A stretch of DNA of 27,797 bases, taken from NCBI GenBank assembly GCA_900766645.1, contig CAAFWD010000149.1, positions 1 to 27,797 of the forward strand, in the 5' to 3' direction. A program made the position numbers and the translations under genes. The notes below the pieces were generated by a model that worked only from the letters and a program-made list of their open reading frames with translations, was not told the origin of the DNA and did not search any database. Source of the DNA: an uncultured Cetobacterium sp. (GTDB taxonomy: Bacteria; Fusobacteriota; Fusobacteriia; Fusobacteriales; Fusobacteriaceae). Shown here piece by piece: positions 15,914-24,337 of the stretch; position 1 is the stretch's first letter, and every line of letters starts with the position of its first letter.

Positions 15914-16894
15914 TTATCCACCAATTGTATTCATTGTTTTTAAGTCTACATTCTCAATACATTCAGTATGGTTCATTTGATGTTCTTTTGGTTTTTTATT
16001 GTATATAGCTTCTTCTATTATTTTTGCTAACTCTTCAACAGAAACATTATCTTTTAAATATGGGATTAAATCAATTCCATCTTTATAGTGTAGGCATAGT
16101 TTTAAAAACCCGTTGGATGTAACTCGAACTCTATTACAAGTTTCACAGAAGTTGTTAGAAAGAGGGCTTATAAAACCGACCTCACCTAAGAAGTTTGGAA
16201 CTTTGTAGTATGAGGCTGGGCCATCAGTAGAACTAGTATCACTTTTTTCTAAAGGATAGGATTCTTTTATTAAAGATAAAACTTCAGAATTTTCTAAAGA
16301 AGAGAATTTTTTTCCTTCACCTATTGGCATAACTTCAATAAATCTGACACAAATATTTAAATCTTTAGTTAAATTAACAAAATCCAAAATTTCATTGTCA
16401 TTAATTCCTTTCATAATAACAACATTTATACGAATTTTTTCAAATTTTTTAGTACTAGCAATCTTAATAGTATTAAAAATCTTATGAAAATCACCTTTAC
16501 GGGTGATCATTTTATATTTTTCTGGATTTAAACTATCTAAACTTATATTTATTCTTTTAAGTCCATTTTTTTCAAAAGTATCAAGATTTTCTAAAAGATT
16601 GTACCCATTTGTGGTAAGTGCAATCTTTTCAATTCCCTCAATTTTATTGATTTTTTTTAAAATATTAAGAAAATCATTTCTAATTAAAGGTTCTCCGCCA
16701 GTTATTCTCACTTTTTTTATACCAATTAAGGAGAATGCCTTTACTATTTTCTCAATTTCATTGGGACTAAGTAGATTATAGTTTTCAGAGAAATTAGTAT
16801 CTTTTTCTGGAAGGCAGTATTGGCATCTTAAATTACAATGATCTGTGATAGATATTCGTAAATAGTTTATCTGTCTTTTAGTTTTATCAAACAT
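15914..16894 (-). CDS. moaA: MoaA, GTP 3',8-cyclase (radical SAM)
   Basis: 326 aa, the first enzyme of molybdenum cofactor synthesis. The N-terminal radical-SAM cluster motif is C20-x3-C24-x2-C27 (HCNLRCQYC), followed by ITGGEPL (SAM binding). The C-terminal cluster uses C250, C253 and C267 (FCETCNRVRVT...LKLCL), which helps bind GTP. The C-terminal Gly-Gly needed for activity is present (NTIGG). AAAGGAG precedes the ATG. It lies 45 bp downstream of the AraC-type regulator on the same strand and probably shares its transcript. Its product supports the formate dehydrogenase encoded on the other side. Confidence 0.96.
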   Translation of the reverse strand: MFDKTKRQINYLRISITDHCNLRCQYCLPEKDTNFSENYNLLSPNEIEKIVKAFSLIGIKKVRITGGEPLIRNDFLNILKKINKIEGIEKIALTTNGYNLLENLDTFEKNGLKRINISLDSLNPEKYKMITRKGDFHKIFNTIKIASTKKFEKIRINVVIMKGINDNEILDFVNLTKDLNICVRFIEVMPIGEGKKFSSLENSEVLSLIKESYPLEKSDTSSTDGPASYYKVPNFLGEVGFISPLSNNFCETCNRVRVTSNGFLKLCLHYKDGIDLIPYLKDNVSVEELAKIIEEAIYNKKPKEHQMNHTECIENVDLKTMNTIGG

Positions 16895-16939
16895 AAACTC
16901 TCCTTTTTAGTTGGATTAAATAACAACAATTTTATTATT

Positions 16940-18184
16940 TTACTTAAGTTCTTTATATTTTTTTCTAAATTGTAAGGGTGTATAAAGGAACTTTTCTTTA
17001 AAGCTTAAAGAAAATTTACTAGAATTTGAGAAATTTAATTTAGAGGCAATCTCTGTAATAAATAACTCTGTTTCTATTAGAAGAGTAGATGCATATTCAA
17101 GTTTTTTATTTGTAATGTATTTAGATGGAGAAACACCATAATTTTTTTTAAAAAGTTGAATTAAGGTATTTTTATTAAATCCAAATACTGTTTGTAATTG
17201 ATTTATACATAAAGTTGGATTTTCTAAATTATCATTAATAAATTTAGTTATTTTAATAATATTATCCTCTGAAAAAATTTTAAAATTTAAACGATTTTCT
17301 TCATTTAAAAGTTCTAATATTATTTTTGTTAAAAAATTTAAAACAAGAACTCTATTATTTTTTAAACTATTTAAATTTTCAAATAGTGGTAATGAAGTTT
17401 GATCAATTTTCCATGGAAGTTTTCTCATGGAATAATTGATTTTTTTTATATTAAAATCTTTAAGAAATTTATCTTTAATATGTATTGTTAGATAGTTAAC
17501 TTCATTGGTTAAAACTTTATACTGTCCTAAAGATATTCCGTTGGTAATAAGGGCTTCGTTTTCATTTAAAAGAATAGTATCTTTTTTAAATCCAATTTGT
17601 CCAAGCTCACAAAATCTAATAGTTAAACCAAAACTAGAAAATAGAGATGGATTGAACTCTTGGAAAAAATTTTTTTTGATTAAAATAATATCGCAATATT
17701 TATCTGAATAGATCTCATAAAACTCTTTTTCAGAGGAGAAATGTTCAAGTTTCTCTTGAAACATCTCTTTATTAAAATCATAAACATTGGACAATAGAAC
17801 TGTATTTTTCACTAAAAAATCTATAATGGAGTTAGAGTATCTATTTCCTTTTTTAATAGCTTCAATACTTTGAAAAGAGTCTAAATTATAAATTGTTCTA
17901 TTTCTATAATATTCTAATGCTAATTTAAAGTTTTTCTCTTTTGTTTTATTAGTTATAAAAATTAAAGATTCCTTTTTATTTAAAATATCGTAGAGATTAA
18001 AATTTTTATTTAAAGCCTTTTCATGAAAAAAAGTTATTATCTCCAGTTGATCCTCTAAAATAAATTCCTGAACACTTTCAATAAAAAATTTGTATAAATT
18101 AAGAACTTTTAGATATTCATAAAAAAGAGTTTTATTATTATTTTTAATTAATTCCTCTAATTTATAAATAATATTTTCATTCAT
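16940..18184 (-). CDS. AraC-family transcriptional regulator
   Basis: 414 aa. The last ~100 residues form the double helix-turn-helix AraC DNA-binding domain (ENPTLCINQLQTVFGFNKNTLIQLFKK, then SPSKYITNKKLEYA and ITEIASKLNFSNSSKFSLSFKEKF). The N-terminal ~300 residues are a large sensor or dimerization region that I do not recognise; it is Phe/Asn/Lys-rich and has no membrane segment. It is transcribed divergently from the formate dehydrogenase gene across a 258-bp region with palindromes and direct repeats, and in line with moaA. It most likely controls the formate dehydrogenase/cofactor genes, not eut, because eut has EutVW. The ligand is unknown. Confidence 0.9.
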   Translation of the reverse strand: MNENIIYKLEELIKNNNKTLFYEYLKVLNLYKFFIESVQEFILEDQLEIITFFHEKALNKNFNLYDILNKKESLIFITNKTKEKNFKLALEYYRNRTIYNLDSFQSIEAIKKGNRYSNSIIDFLVKNTVLLSNVYDFNKEMFQEKLEHFSSEKEFYEIYSDKYCDIILIKKNFFQEFNPSLFSSFGLTIRFCELGQIGFKKDTILLNENEALITNGISLGQYKVLTNEVNYLTIHIKDKFLKDFNIKKINYSMRKLPWKIDQTSLPLFENLNSLKNNRVLVLNFLTKIILELLNEENRLNFKIFSEDNIIKITKFINDNLENPTLCINQLQTVFGFNKNTLIQLFKKNYGVSPSKYITNKKLEYASTLLIETELFITEIASKLNFSNSSKFSLSFKEKFLYTPLQFRKKYKELK

Positions 18185-18213
18185 AAGCTCACTTCCTTAA
18201 GTTTATTTATTAT

Positions 18214-18243
18214 AGTATATTATATTTTTTTAAAAAACAACAA
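18214..18243 (-). promoter_or_regulatory. Probable promoter of the araC-type gene
   Basis: On the - strand, TTGTTG (complement of 18238-18243) is 18 bp from TATACT (complement of 18214-18219). This is about 30 bp before the gene start, allowing a short leader. The palindrome ACAAATTTGT at 18240-18249 overlaps the -35 and could be an autoregulatory operator. Confidence 0.5.
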
Positions 18244-18264
18244 ATTTGTCTTAAAAAAAGTGAA

Positions 18265-18411
18265 AAAAAGTACTTTTTATGAAAAGAAAATAAAATGTTA
18301 TGTTTTGAAAACGGAAAAGAACTAATTTTTAAAAAAATAATATTACTTTTTACCATAAAAAAAATGACCAAAAGATATTTTTTATAATAAGAAAAACTTT
18401 TATACTTTTTA
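18265..18411. repeat. Palindrome plus three TACTTTTTA direct repeats in the divergent region
   Basis: AAAAAGTACTTTTT (18265-18278) is a perfect palindrome. The 9-mer TACTTTTTA occurs at 18271-18279, 18344-18352 and 18403-18411, all in the same orientation, and the last lies just downstream of the TATAAT at 18383-18388. AraC-family activators often bind spaced direct repeats, so these are candidate sites for the neighbouring regulator. The region is very AT-rich, so chance remains possible. Confidence 0.45.
18383..18388 (+). promoter_or_regulatory. Possible -10 box of the formate dehydrogenase operon
   Basis: A consensus TATAAT lies 54 bp before the fdh start codon. No good -35 is found 16-18 bp upstream (AAAATG), which fits an activator-dependent promoter, possibly using the AraC-type regulator next door. 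Confidence 0.4.
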
Positions 18412-18442
18412 AGGTTAGTAATATTTTATAAGGAGGGAAACG

Positions 18443-21103
18443 TTGAGTATAAAAGTCAATAAAAAAGAGTTTCAATTTGTAGAGAACAAAACTCTTTTAG
18501 AATTTTTAAATGATTTGAATATAGTAATTCCAACGTTATGTCATGATGATAGAATAGAACATGACAAGCAGCAATGTGGAATCTGTGTTGTAGAAGTAGA
18601 TGGAAAATTAGAAAAAGCTTGTGAAACAGAGTTAAAAGACAATACAGTTATAAAAACTCACAGTGAATTGGTGCTAAAAAAACGTAAAGAGATATTAGAG
18701 AATATAATTGAAAATCATGCTTTAGATTGCTTAGGATGTAAAAAATCAGGTGAATGTAAGCTTCAAGACTATTGTTATGAATATGAAGTTCATCAAAGTA
18801 GAAATGATTATAAAGAGAGTTTAGCAATAGATGATTCTAATCCTTTTTATACAATAAATCCAAATAAATGTATAGCGTGTGGAAAATGTGTAAATGTATG
18901 TAAAAATCTTCAAGGAAGTAATATATTAGAGCTAAAAGAAAAAGATGGCAGAAAATATGTTAGTCCTAGAGAATCTGAAAAAGTTAATAATACAAAATGT
19001 ATGTCATGTGGTAACTGTGTTAGTGTATGCCCTGTGGGAGCATTATTACCAAAGGAAAAAGAGAAGTTTAGAATTTGGGAAACTAAAAATGTTAGAACAA
19101 CATGTTCATACTGTGGTGTAGGCTGCCAAATTGATTTTTTAGTTAAAGATAATAAGATAATTGAAGCAAAACCAGCCAACATAGCACCAAACGATGGATT
19201 ATTATGTGTAAAAGGAAAATTTGGATATAAGTTTGTGGATCATCCAGATAGAATAAATACACCTTTTATAAGAAAAAATGGGAAGTTAGAACCTGCAACT
19301 TGGGAGGAAGCTTACAGCTTAATCGGCAACAAAATGACAGAGTTAAAAGAAAAGTATGGAGCAGATACATTTGGAGGATTAACTTCAGCTAGATGTACAA
19401 ATGAAGATAATTTTATTTTCCAGAAACTTTTTAGAGCTGTGATTGGAACGAACAATGTCGATCACTGCGCTCGTCTTTGACACAGTTCAACAGTTGCCGG
19501 GTTAGCAACTACCTTAGGAAGTGGAGCTATGACCAACAGTATTGATGAGGTTGTAGATTCAAAAGTAATCTTCATAATAGGGTCAAATCCTAGAGAGAAT
19601 CACCCTGTTATTGGAGCTAAAATAAAAACAGCTAAATTAAATGGCGCAAAAGTGATTGTTGCCGATCCAAGAAGGATTGATTTAGCTGATGATGCAGATG
19701 TATTTTTACAACTGAAGTTAGGAACAAACATTGCTCTTGTAAACTCTATGATGAATGTGATCATCACAGAAGATTTATATGATAAAGAGTATGTAGCTAA
19801 AAATACAGAAGGATTTGAAGAGTTAAAAAAACTAGTGAGTAAATATACTCCTGAATATTCTGCTGAAATCTGCGGAGTGTCGCCAGATGATATTAGAAAA
19901 GCAGGAAGAATATACGCTAGTGATGTAGCATCTATATTTTATGCTATGGGAATAACACAGCATAAAGCAGGAACAAATGGAGTTATGAGTTTATCAAATC
20001 TATCTTTATTATGTGGAAATATAGGTGTTAAATTTGGAGGAATTAATCCTTTAAGAGGACAAAATAATGTTCAGGGATCATGTGACATGGGAGGGCTTCC
20101 AAATACATATCCAGGATATCAAAAGGTATATGATCCAAATATAAAAGCTAAATTTGAAAAGGCATGGGAAGTGGAGTTAAGTGATAAAGTTGGATATACT
20201 ATACCAGAGATGATGCATAGAGCTTCACACCATGAGTTAAAATGTTTATACATAATGGGAGAAAATCCAATGGTTTCAGACCCAGATATAAATCATATAA
20301 AGCACTCTTTAGAGTCTTTAGATTTTTTAATCGTTCAAGATATTTTTATGACTGAAACAGCAGAGTTAGCACATGTTGTTTTACCAGCTCTTTCTTTTGC
20401 TGAAAAAGATGGAACATTTACTAATACAGAAAGAAGAGTTCAAAGAGTTAGAAAAGCTGTGGATAGACAGGGTGTAGATCCAGATTGGAAGATTATAAAT
20501 AATATTATGAATATTTTAGGTTATGAAAAAATCTATAATTCAGCAGAGGATATAGCACATGAAATAGCAGAAGTAACACCACAATACGAAGGATTAAACT
20601 ATGAAGTAATCGATAAAATTGGAATACCTTGGCCTATAAAGAAAAATGGTGAAGGGACATCAATTTTACATATAGATAACCCTATGAGAGGAAAAGGAGC
20701 ATTTGTTCCTTCAGAGCAGGAACTTTTAGGAGAAAATCAGTGTAGTGAATATCCATATTTATTAACAAATGGAAGAAACTTATATCATTATCACACAAGA
20801 ACTATGACAGGAAAAGTAGATGGATTAAATGAAAAATCTCCTGATTCATATATTGAAATACATCCACAAACAATGAAAAAGTTAGGTATAGCTGACAATG
20901 AGATCATAAAAGTTATATCTAGAAGAGGAGAGATAAAAACAAGGGTAACTGCAAATGAAGGAATTTTAGAAGAGTTATTCTTTATGCCTTTCCATTTTGC
21001 TGAAGGAGCTTGTAACGTATTAACTGGAGCAGATCGTATAGATGAAAAATGTGGAATTCCAGAGTTAAAGGTAACTGCAGTGAGAATAGAGAAGTTGATT
21101 TAA
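18443..21103 (+). CDS. fdhA: Selenocysteine formate dehydrogenase with NuoG-like N-terminus (TGA read as Sec)
   Basis: 886 aa if the in-frame TGA at 19478-19480 is read as selenocysteine (residue 346). The context HCARL-U-HSSTVAG matches the active site of E. coli FdhF, where Sec ligates Mo/W. The two halves are in the same frame and neither is a complete enzyme. Order of domains: [2Fe-2S] ferredoxin (C33, C45, C48, C60); His-Cys cluster (H92, C96, C99, C105); two [4Fe-4S] motifs (C143-C153, C186-C196); Mo/W-bis-MGD catalytic domain with its own cluster (C221, C224, C228, C255); C-terminal MGD-binding domain. The start is TTG with AGGAGG 6 nt upstream. It oxidises formate or reduces CO2. hydA follows after 10 nt. 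Substrate assignment is by family and by fdhD nearby. Confidence 0.95.
19478..19517 (+). promoter_or_regulatory. Bacterial SECIS element
   Basis: Directly after the UGA, and 11 nt away as in E. coli fdhF, is an apical stem AGTTGC (19492-19497) and GCAACT (19505-19510) with loop CGGGTTA. The loop contains the GGGU/GGUU-like bases that SelB recognises. This supports selenocysteine insertion over a stop or frameshift. Confidence 0.85.
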
Positions 21104-21113
21104 TGGAGGAGTT

Positions 21114-22835
21114 ATGAATTTTCAAATAGAGATTGATGGAGTTTTAACAGAGGGAAAATCCACACAAACAATTTTAGAAAAATGTAAAGAGTTAGGTATA
21201 AATATACCTACTCTTTGCTATCATGAAGACTTAGGTTCTCAAAAAGTTTGTGGTATTTGTGTTGTTGAGTGTAATGGAGAGCTTTTAAAATCCTGCGAAA
21301 CTTATATAGAAGAGGGAATGGTTATAAGAACTAAAACTTCTAAAATAGTGGAGATAAGAGAAAATATTTTAAAAGATATTATGAAAGATCATCCTAATGA
21401 TTGTTTAACTTGTGAAAAATCAAAGGGTGACTGTGAGTTACAAAATGTAGCTTTTGATTATAATATAGTTAATAGAAATGAAAAAGATATAAAAAAATAT
21501 GAAATAGATAATAGTTCATCAGGAATCACTAGAAATATGAATAAATGTATTTTATGTGAAAAATGTGTGGCTGTTTGCAAAGATGTTCAGGGTTTAGGAA
21601 TCTATGAAGTTATAGAAAATAATGGAATTAGAGAGATAGTTATAAAAAATGGGAAACTATTAGGTGAAACTGAGTGTGTTTCTTGTGGTCAGTGTGTTAA
21701 AGTTTGTCCTGTGGGAGCTTTAACAGAAAAAAATAGTGTGGCAGAATTGAATAGACTTTTGAAATCTTCAGAGAAACATATTATAGTTCAGATGGCACCA
21801 GCGATAAAGCATACTATAGGAGAGGAATTTTTTATCACTCCAGGAGTGGATGTAACTTCTAAAATGGTTGCAGCTTTAAAAAAGTTAGGTTTCGATAAAG
21901 TTTTTAGTACAGATTTTTCTGCAGACGTAACTATTATGGAGGAGGGAACTGAGTTAATTGAAAGATTAACAAAGGGAAAAGGAAAGCTACCAATGTTTAC
22001 ATCATGTTGCCCAGGATGGGTAAACTATGTAGAACAATCATATCCAAACTTTATGGAGAATCTTTCTAGCTGCAAATCTCCTCAACAGATGTTTGGAGCA
22101 TTAAGTAAATCATATTATTCAGAAAATCTGAATATTCCTAAAGAGGATATATACTCTGTTTCTATAATGCCTTGTACTGCTAAAAAAGGTGAAAGCGAAA
22201 GAGAACAGATGCAAGAGGATGGAATAAGAGATGTTGATCTGGTAATAACAACAAGAGAGTTTGCTAAATTGATAAAAATGAACAATATAGATTTTAACTC
22301 TTTACCAGAGGGATTAACTTATGATTCTTTCATGGGAAAAGGGTCAAGTGCTGCAAGAATTTTTGGAACTTCTGGTGGAGTTATGGAGGCAGCATTAAGA
22401 ACAGTCAGTCATGTTTTAACTAATGGACAACTTAAACAGATAGAGTTTACAGCTTTAAGAGGATTTGAAAATGTAAAATCAGCAGAGATAGTTTTAGGAG
22501 ATAAAATAGTTAAGGTAGCGGTTATAAATGGAATTGGATCAGCTAAAAAAGTATTAGATGCCATTGAAAAAGGTGAACTATCTATTGATTTTATAGAAGT
22601 TATGGCTTGTTATGGTGGTTGTATAAGTGGTGGTGGAGCACCTATTCCAGATAATTTAGATGTTAGAAAGGCTAGAATGAAAGGTATGTATTCATTTGAT
22701 TCTAATTCAACTCTTAGAAAATCCCATGAAAATCAAGAGGTTATAGATCTTTATAAAAATTATTTAAAAGATCCATGTGGACATAAAAGTCATCATATAT
22801 TGCATACAACTTATTCTAAGAAAATAAAAATATGA
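21114..22835 (+). CDS. hydA: [FeFe] hydrogenase, catalytic subunit
   Basis: 573 aa. The N-terminus repeats the layout of the upstream formate dehydrogenase: [2Fe-2S] (C35, C46, C49, C61), His-Cys cluster (H93, C97, C100, C107), and two [4Fe-4S] motifs (C145-C155, C188-C198). The H-cluster domain has L1 TSCCPGW (296-302; C298 proton relay, C299 ligand), L2 MPCTAKKGE (352-360) and L3 MACYGGCISGGG (497-508; C499 and C503 ligands). L3 differs from the usual MACPGGCxxGGGQP by Tyr500 and by A509. The C-terminus (KSHHILHTTY) is typical. The gene lies 10 nt after fdhA and overlaps mobA by 4 nt. It probably evolves or oxidises H2 with electrons exchanged with the formate dehydrogenase. Confidence 0.95.
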   Translation: MNFQIEIDGVLTEGKSTQTILEKCKELGINIPTLCYHEDLGSQKVCGICVVECNGELLKSCETYIEEGMVIRTKTSKIVEIRENILKDIMKDHPNDCLTCEKSKGDCELQNVAFDYNIVNRNEKDIKKYEIDNSSSGITRNMNKCILCEKCVAVCKDVQGLGIYEVIENNGIREIVIKNGKLLGETECVSCGQCVKVCPVGALTEKNSVAELNRLLKSSEKHIIVQMAPAIKHTIGEEFFITPGVDVTSKMVAALKKLGFDKVFSTDFSADVTIMEEGTELIERLTKGKGKLPMFTSCCPGWVNYVEQSYPNFMENLSSCKSPQQMFGALSKSYYSENLNIPKEDIYSVSIMPCTAKKGESEREQMQEDGIRDVDLVITTREFAKLIKMNNIDFNSLPEGLTYDSFMGKGSSAARIFGTSGGVMEAALRTVSHVLTNGQLKQIEFTALRGFENVKSAEIVLGDKIVKVAVINGIGSAKKVLDAIEKGELSIDFIEVMACYGGCISGGGAPIPDNLDVRKARMKGMYSFDSNSTLRKSHENQEVIDLYKNYLKDPCGHKSHHILHTTYSKKIKI

Positions 22836-23416
22836 AATATAAAAAAAGTGTAATTTTATTAGCAGGTGGAAAGGGAAGTAGATTAAATTATGTTGATAAA
22901 AGTTTTTTAAAATTTAAAGGGCAACCATTTTTTGAAATTATAATGGAGAAGCTTAATAATTTTTCAGAGATTATAGTTATATCTAACTCTCCTGAAAAAT
23001 ATTTGAAATATAATATTAAAGCTATAGAAGATGAAGTAAAAGACATAGGTCCTTTAGGAGGAATTTTCACAGGATTAAAAAATGCATTTTATGAGGAGTG
23101 TTTAGTTATATCCTGTGACACTCCATTTATAAAAAAAGAATTTTTTGATTATCTTGGGAAAATGGAAGGAGATTATGATATCTCTATACCCGTTCATGAA
23201 CTTCACAAAGAACCCCTTTGTGCCCTGTATAAAAAAAATACCTTAAATGAAATTAATAGTTCTATAAAAAGAAAAGAGTTTAAAATTGCAAGTATTTTTA
23301 AAGATTTAAAAATAAATTGGATAGAGATTGATAGGCTTAGAAATTCAAAAGAGATTTCCAATAGTTTTTTAAATATCAATACTTTTGAAGATTTAGAATT
23401 AATAAAAAAATTGTAG
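22832..23416 (+). CDS. mobA: MobA, molybdenum cofactor guanylyltransferase
   Basis: 194 aa nucleotidyltransferase. The N-terminal ILLAGGKGSRLNYVDKSFLKF is a slightly divergent form of the LAGGxSxRMGxDK GTP-binding motif, and VISCDTPFI carries the metal-binding aspartate. GPLGGIFTGL is also typical of MobA. It attaches GMP to molybdopterin, making the MGD form that formate dehydrogenase needs. The ATG overlaps the hydA stop by 4 nt, implying coupled translation. Its stop codon is inside the following terminator stem. Confidence 0.93.
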   Translation: MKYKKSVILLAGGKGSRLNYVDKSFLKFKGQPFFEIIMEKLNNFSEIIVISNSPEKYLKYNIKAIEDEVKDIGPLGGIFTGLKNAFYEECLVISCDTPFIKKEFFDYLGKMEGDYDISIPVHELHKEPLCALYKKNTLNEINSSIKRKEFKIASIFKDLKINWIEIDRLRNSKEISNSFLNINTFEDLELIKKL

Positions 23417-23448
23417 GATAAATTTAACTATTTATCCTATTTTGTTTT
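23414..23448 (+). terminator. Probable terminator after mobA
   Basis: A 10-bp stem (TAGGATAAAT 23414-23423 with ATTTATCCTA 23430-23439) with a TTAACT loop is followed by TTTTGTTTTG. The stem includes the mobA stop codon. It separates fdhA-hydA-mobA from the tup operon, though the interrupted T run may allow read-through. Confidence 0.75.
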
Positions 23449-23460
23449 GAGATATAAAAT

Positions 23461-23535
23461 TTGAATTTAAAAAATTTGGAAAAAATATAATATGTGAGCT
23501 ATATATATAATAGGAATAAAATTACTTAATTTTAT
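23461..23535 (+). promoter_or_regulatory. Probable tupA promoter and leader hairpin
   Basis: TTGAAT (23461-23466) is 19 bp from TATAAT (23486-23491); a second TATAAT is at 23506-23511. A small hairpin (ATAAAATT 23516-23523, ACTT loop, AATTTTAT 23528-23535) ends just before the AGGAGGAG ribosome binding site. It is too small for the known molybdenum-cofactor riboswitch. Whether it senses anything is unknown. Confidence 0.4.
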
Positions 23536-23549
23536 GAGGAGGAGATTAA

Positions 23550-24335
23550 ATGAAAAAAATAGTATTTTTAACAACTTTATTAATGGGTGCAAATATTTAC
23601 GCAGGTGAAATTTTAATGGGAACTACAACTTCATTAGATGATACAGGTTTTTTAACAGAGATTTCTAAAACTTTAAAAGATGAAAAAGGTGTTGAATTAA
23701 AATGGATTGCTAAGGGAACAGGGGAAGCACTGGAACTAGGAAAAAGAGGAGATGTGGATATACTTTTTACTCATGATCCAGGAAGAGAGAAGAAATTTAT
23801 AGAGGATGGATATGGAACTAAAAGACATCCGTTAATGCATAACTATTTTGTAATTGTAACAAGTGATGACAAAGATTTAAATGGTTATCCAAGAGATTTA
23901 AACGGTCTATTAAAAAAGATTTCAACAGAAAACCTTATATTTATTTCAAGAGGAGACAATTCGGGAACACACTCTAAAGAGTTAGCTATGTGGAAAGGAG
24001 CTAAAGTTGATAAAAACTTTGGAAACTATAAAGAAGCTGGATTAGGAATGGGAAAAACATTAAATTTAACTTCTGAGTTACAAGGATTTACACTATCTGA
24101 CAGTGGAACATTCTTAAAAGTTAAAGATAACTATAAATTACAAGAGGTACCTTTAGATGAAAAAGCATCTTTAAAAAATACATACTCAATTATAGAGTTA
24201 TCAAATGTTGATAAGTCTAAAGAGAATGACATAAAGATTTTTGTAGATTTCATGCAGTCAAAAGAAGCACAAGAGATAATGAAAAATTATGGAAAAGCTG
24301 AATTTAATACTCCATTATTTTATGTAGGTCAATAG
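23550..24335 (+). CDS. tupA: TupA, tungstate-binding protein
   Basis: 261 aa with a Sec signal peptide (positive start MKK, hydrophobic core, likely cleavage after IYA, residue 18). The mature protein starts GEILMGTTTSLDDTGFL. The TTTS motif is the conserved oxyanion-binding segment of TupA proteins, and SRGDNSGTHSKELAMWK near residue 131 is the second one. TupA binds tungstate with very high affinity and selects it over molybdate. In a Gram-negative host it would be periplasmic. AGGAGG is upstream. It starts the tupABC operon. Confidence 0.95.
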   Translation: MKKIVFLTTLLMGANIYAGEILMGTTTSLDDTGFLTEISKTLKDEKGVELKWIAKGTGEALELGKRGDVDILFTHDPGREKKFIEDGYGTKRHPLMHNYFVIVTSDDKDLNGYPRDLNGLLKKISTENLIFISRGDNSGTHSKELAMWKGAKVDKNFGNYKEAGLGMGKTLNLTSELQGFTLSDSGTFLKVKDNYKLQEVPLDEKASLKNTYSIIELSNVDKSKENDIKIFVDFMQSKEAQEIMKNYGKAEFNTPLFYVGQ

Positions 24336-24337
24336 TT

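Noticed and set aside
16895..16939. Terminator between the AraC-type gene and moaA
   Set aside because: Only weak AT-rich pairing is visible and no GC-containing stem with T run, so the two are treated as one transcript.
19481..19530. Frameshift or nonsense mutation splitting the formate dehydrogenase
   Set aside because: Both halves are in the same frame, the TGA is at the known Sec position and a SECIS stem-loop follows.
23516..23535. Molybdenum-cofactor riboswitch in the tupA leader
   Set aside because: The only structure is an 8-bp AT hairpin, far smaller than the known Moco riboswitch.
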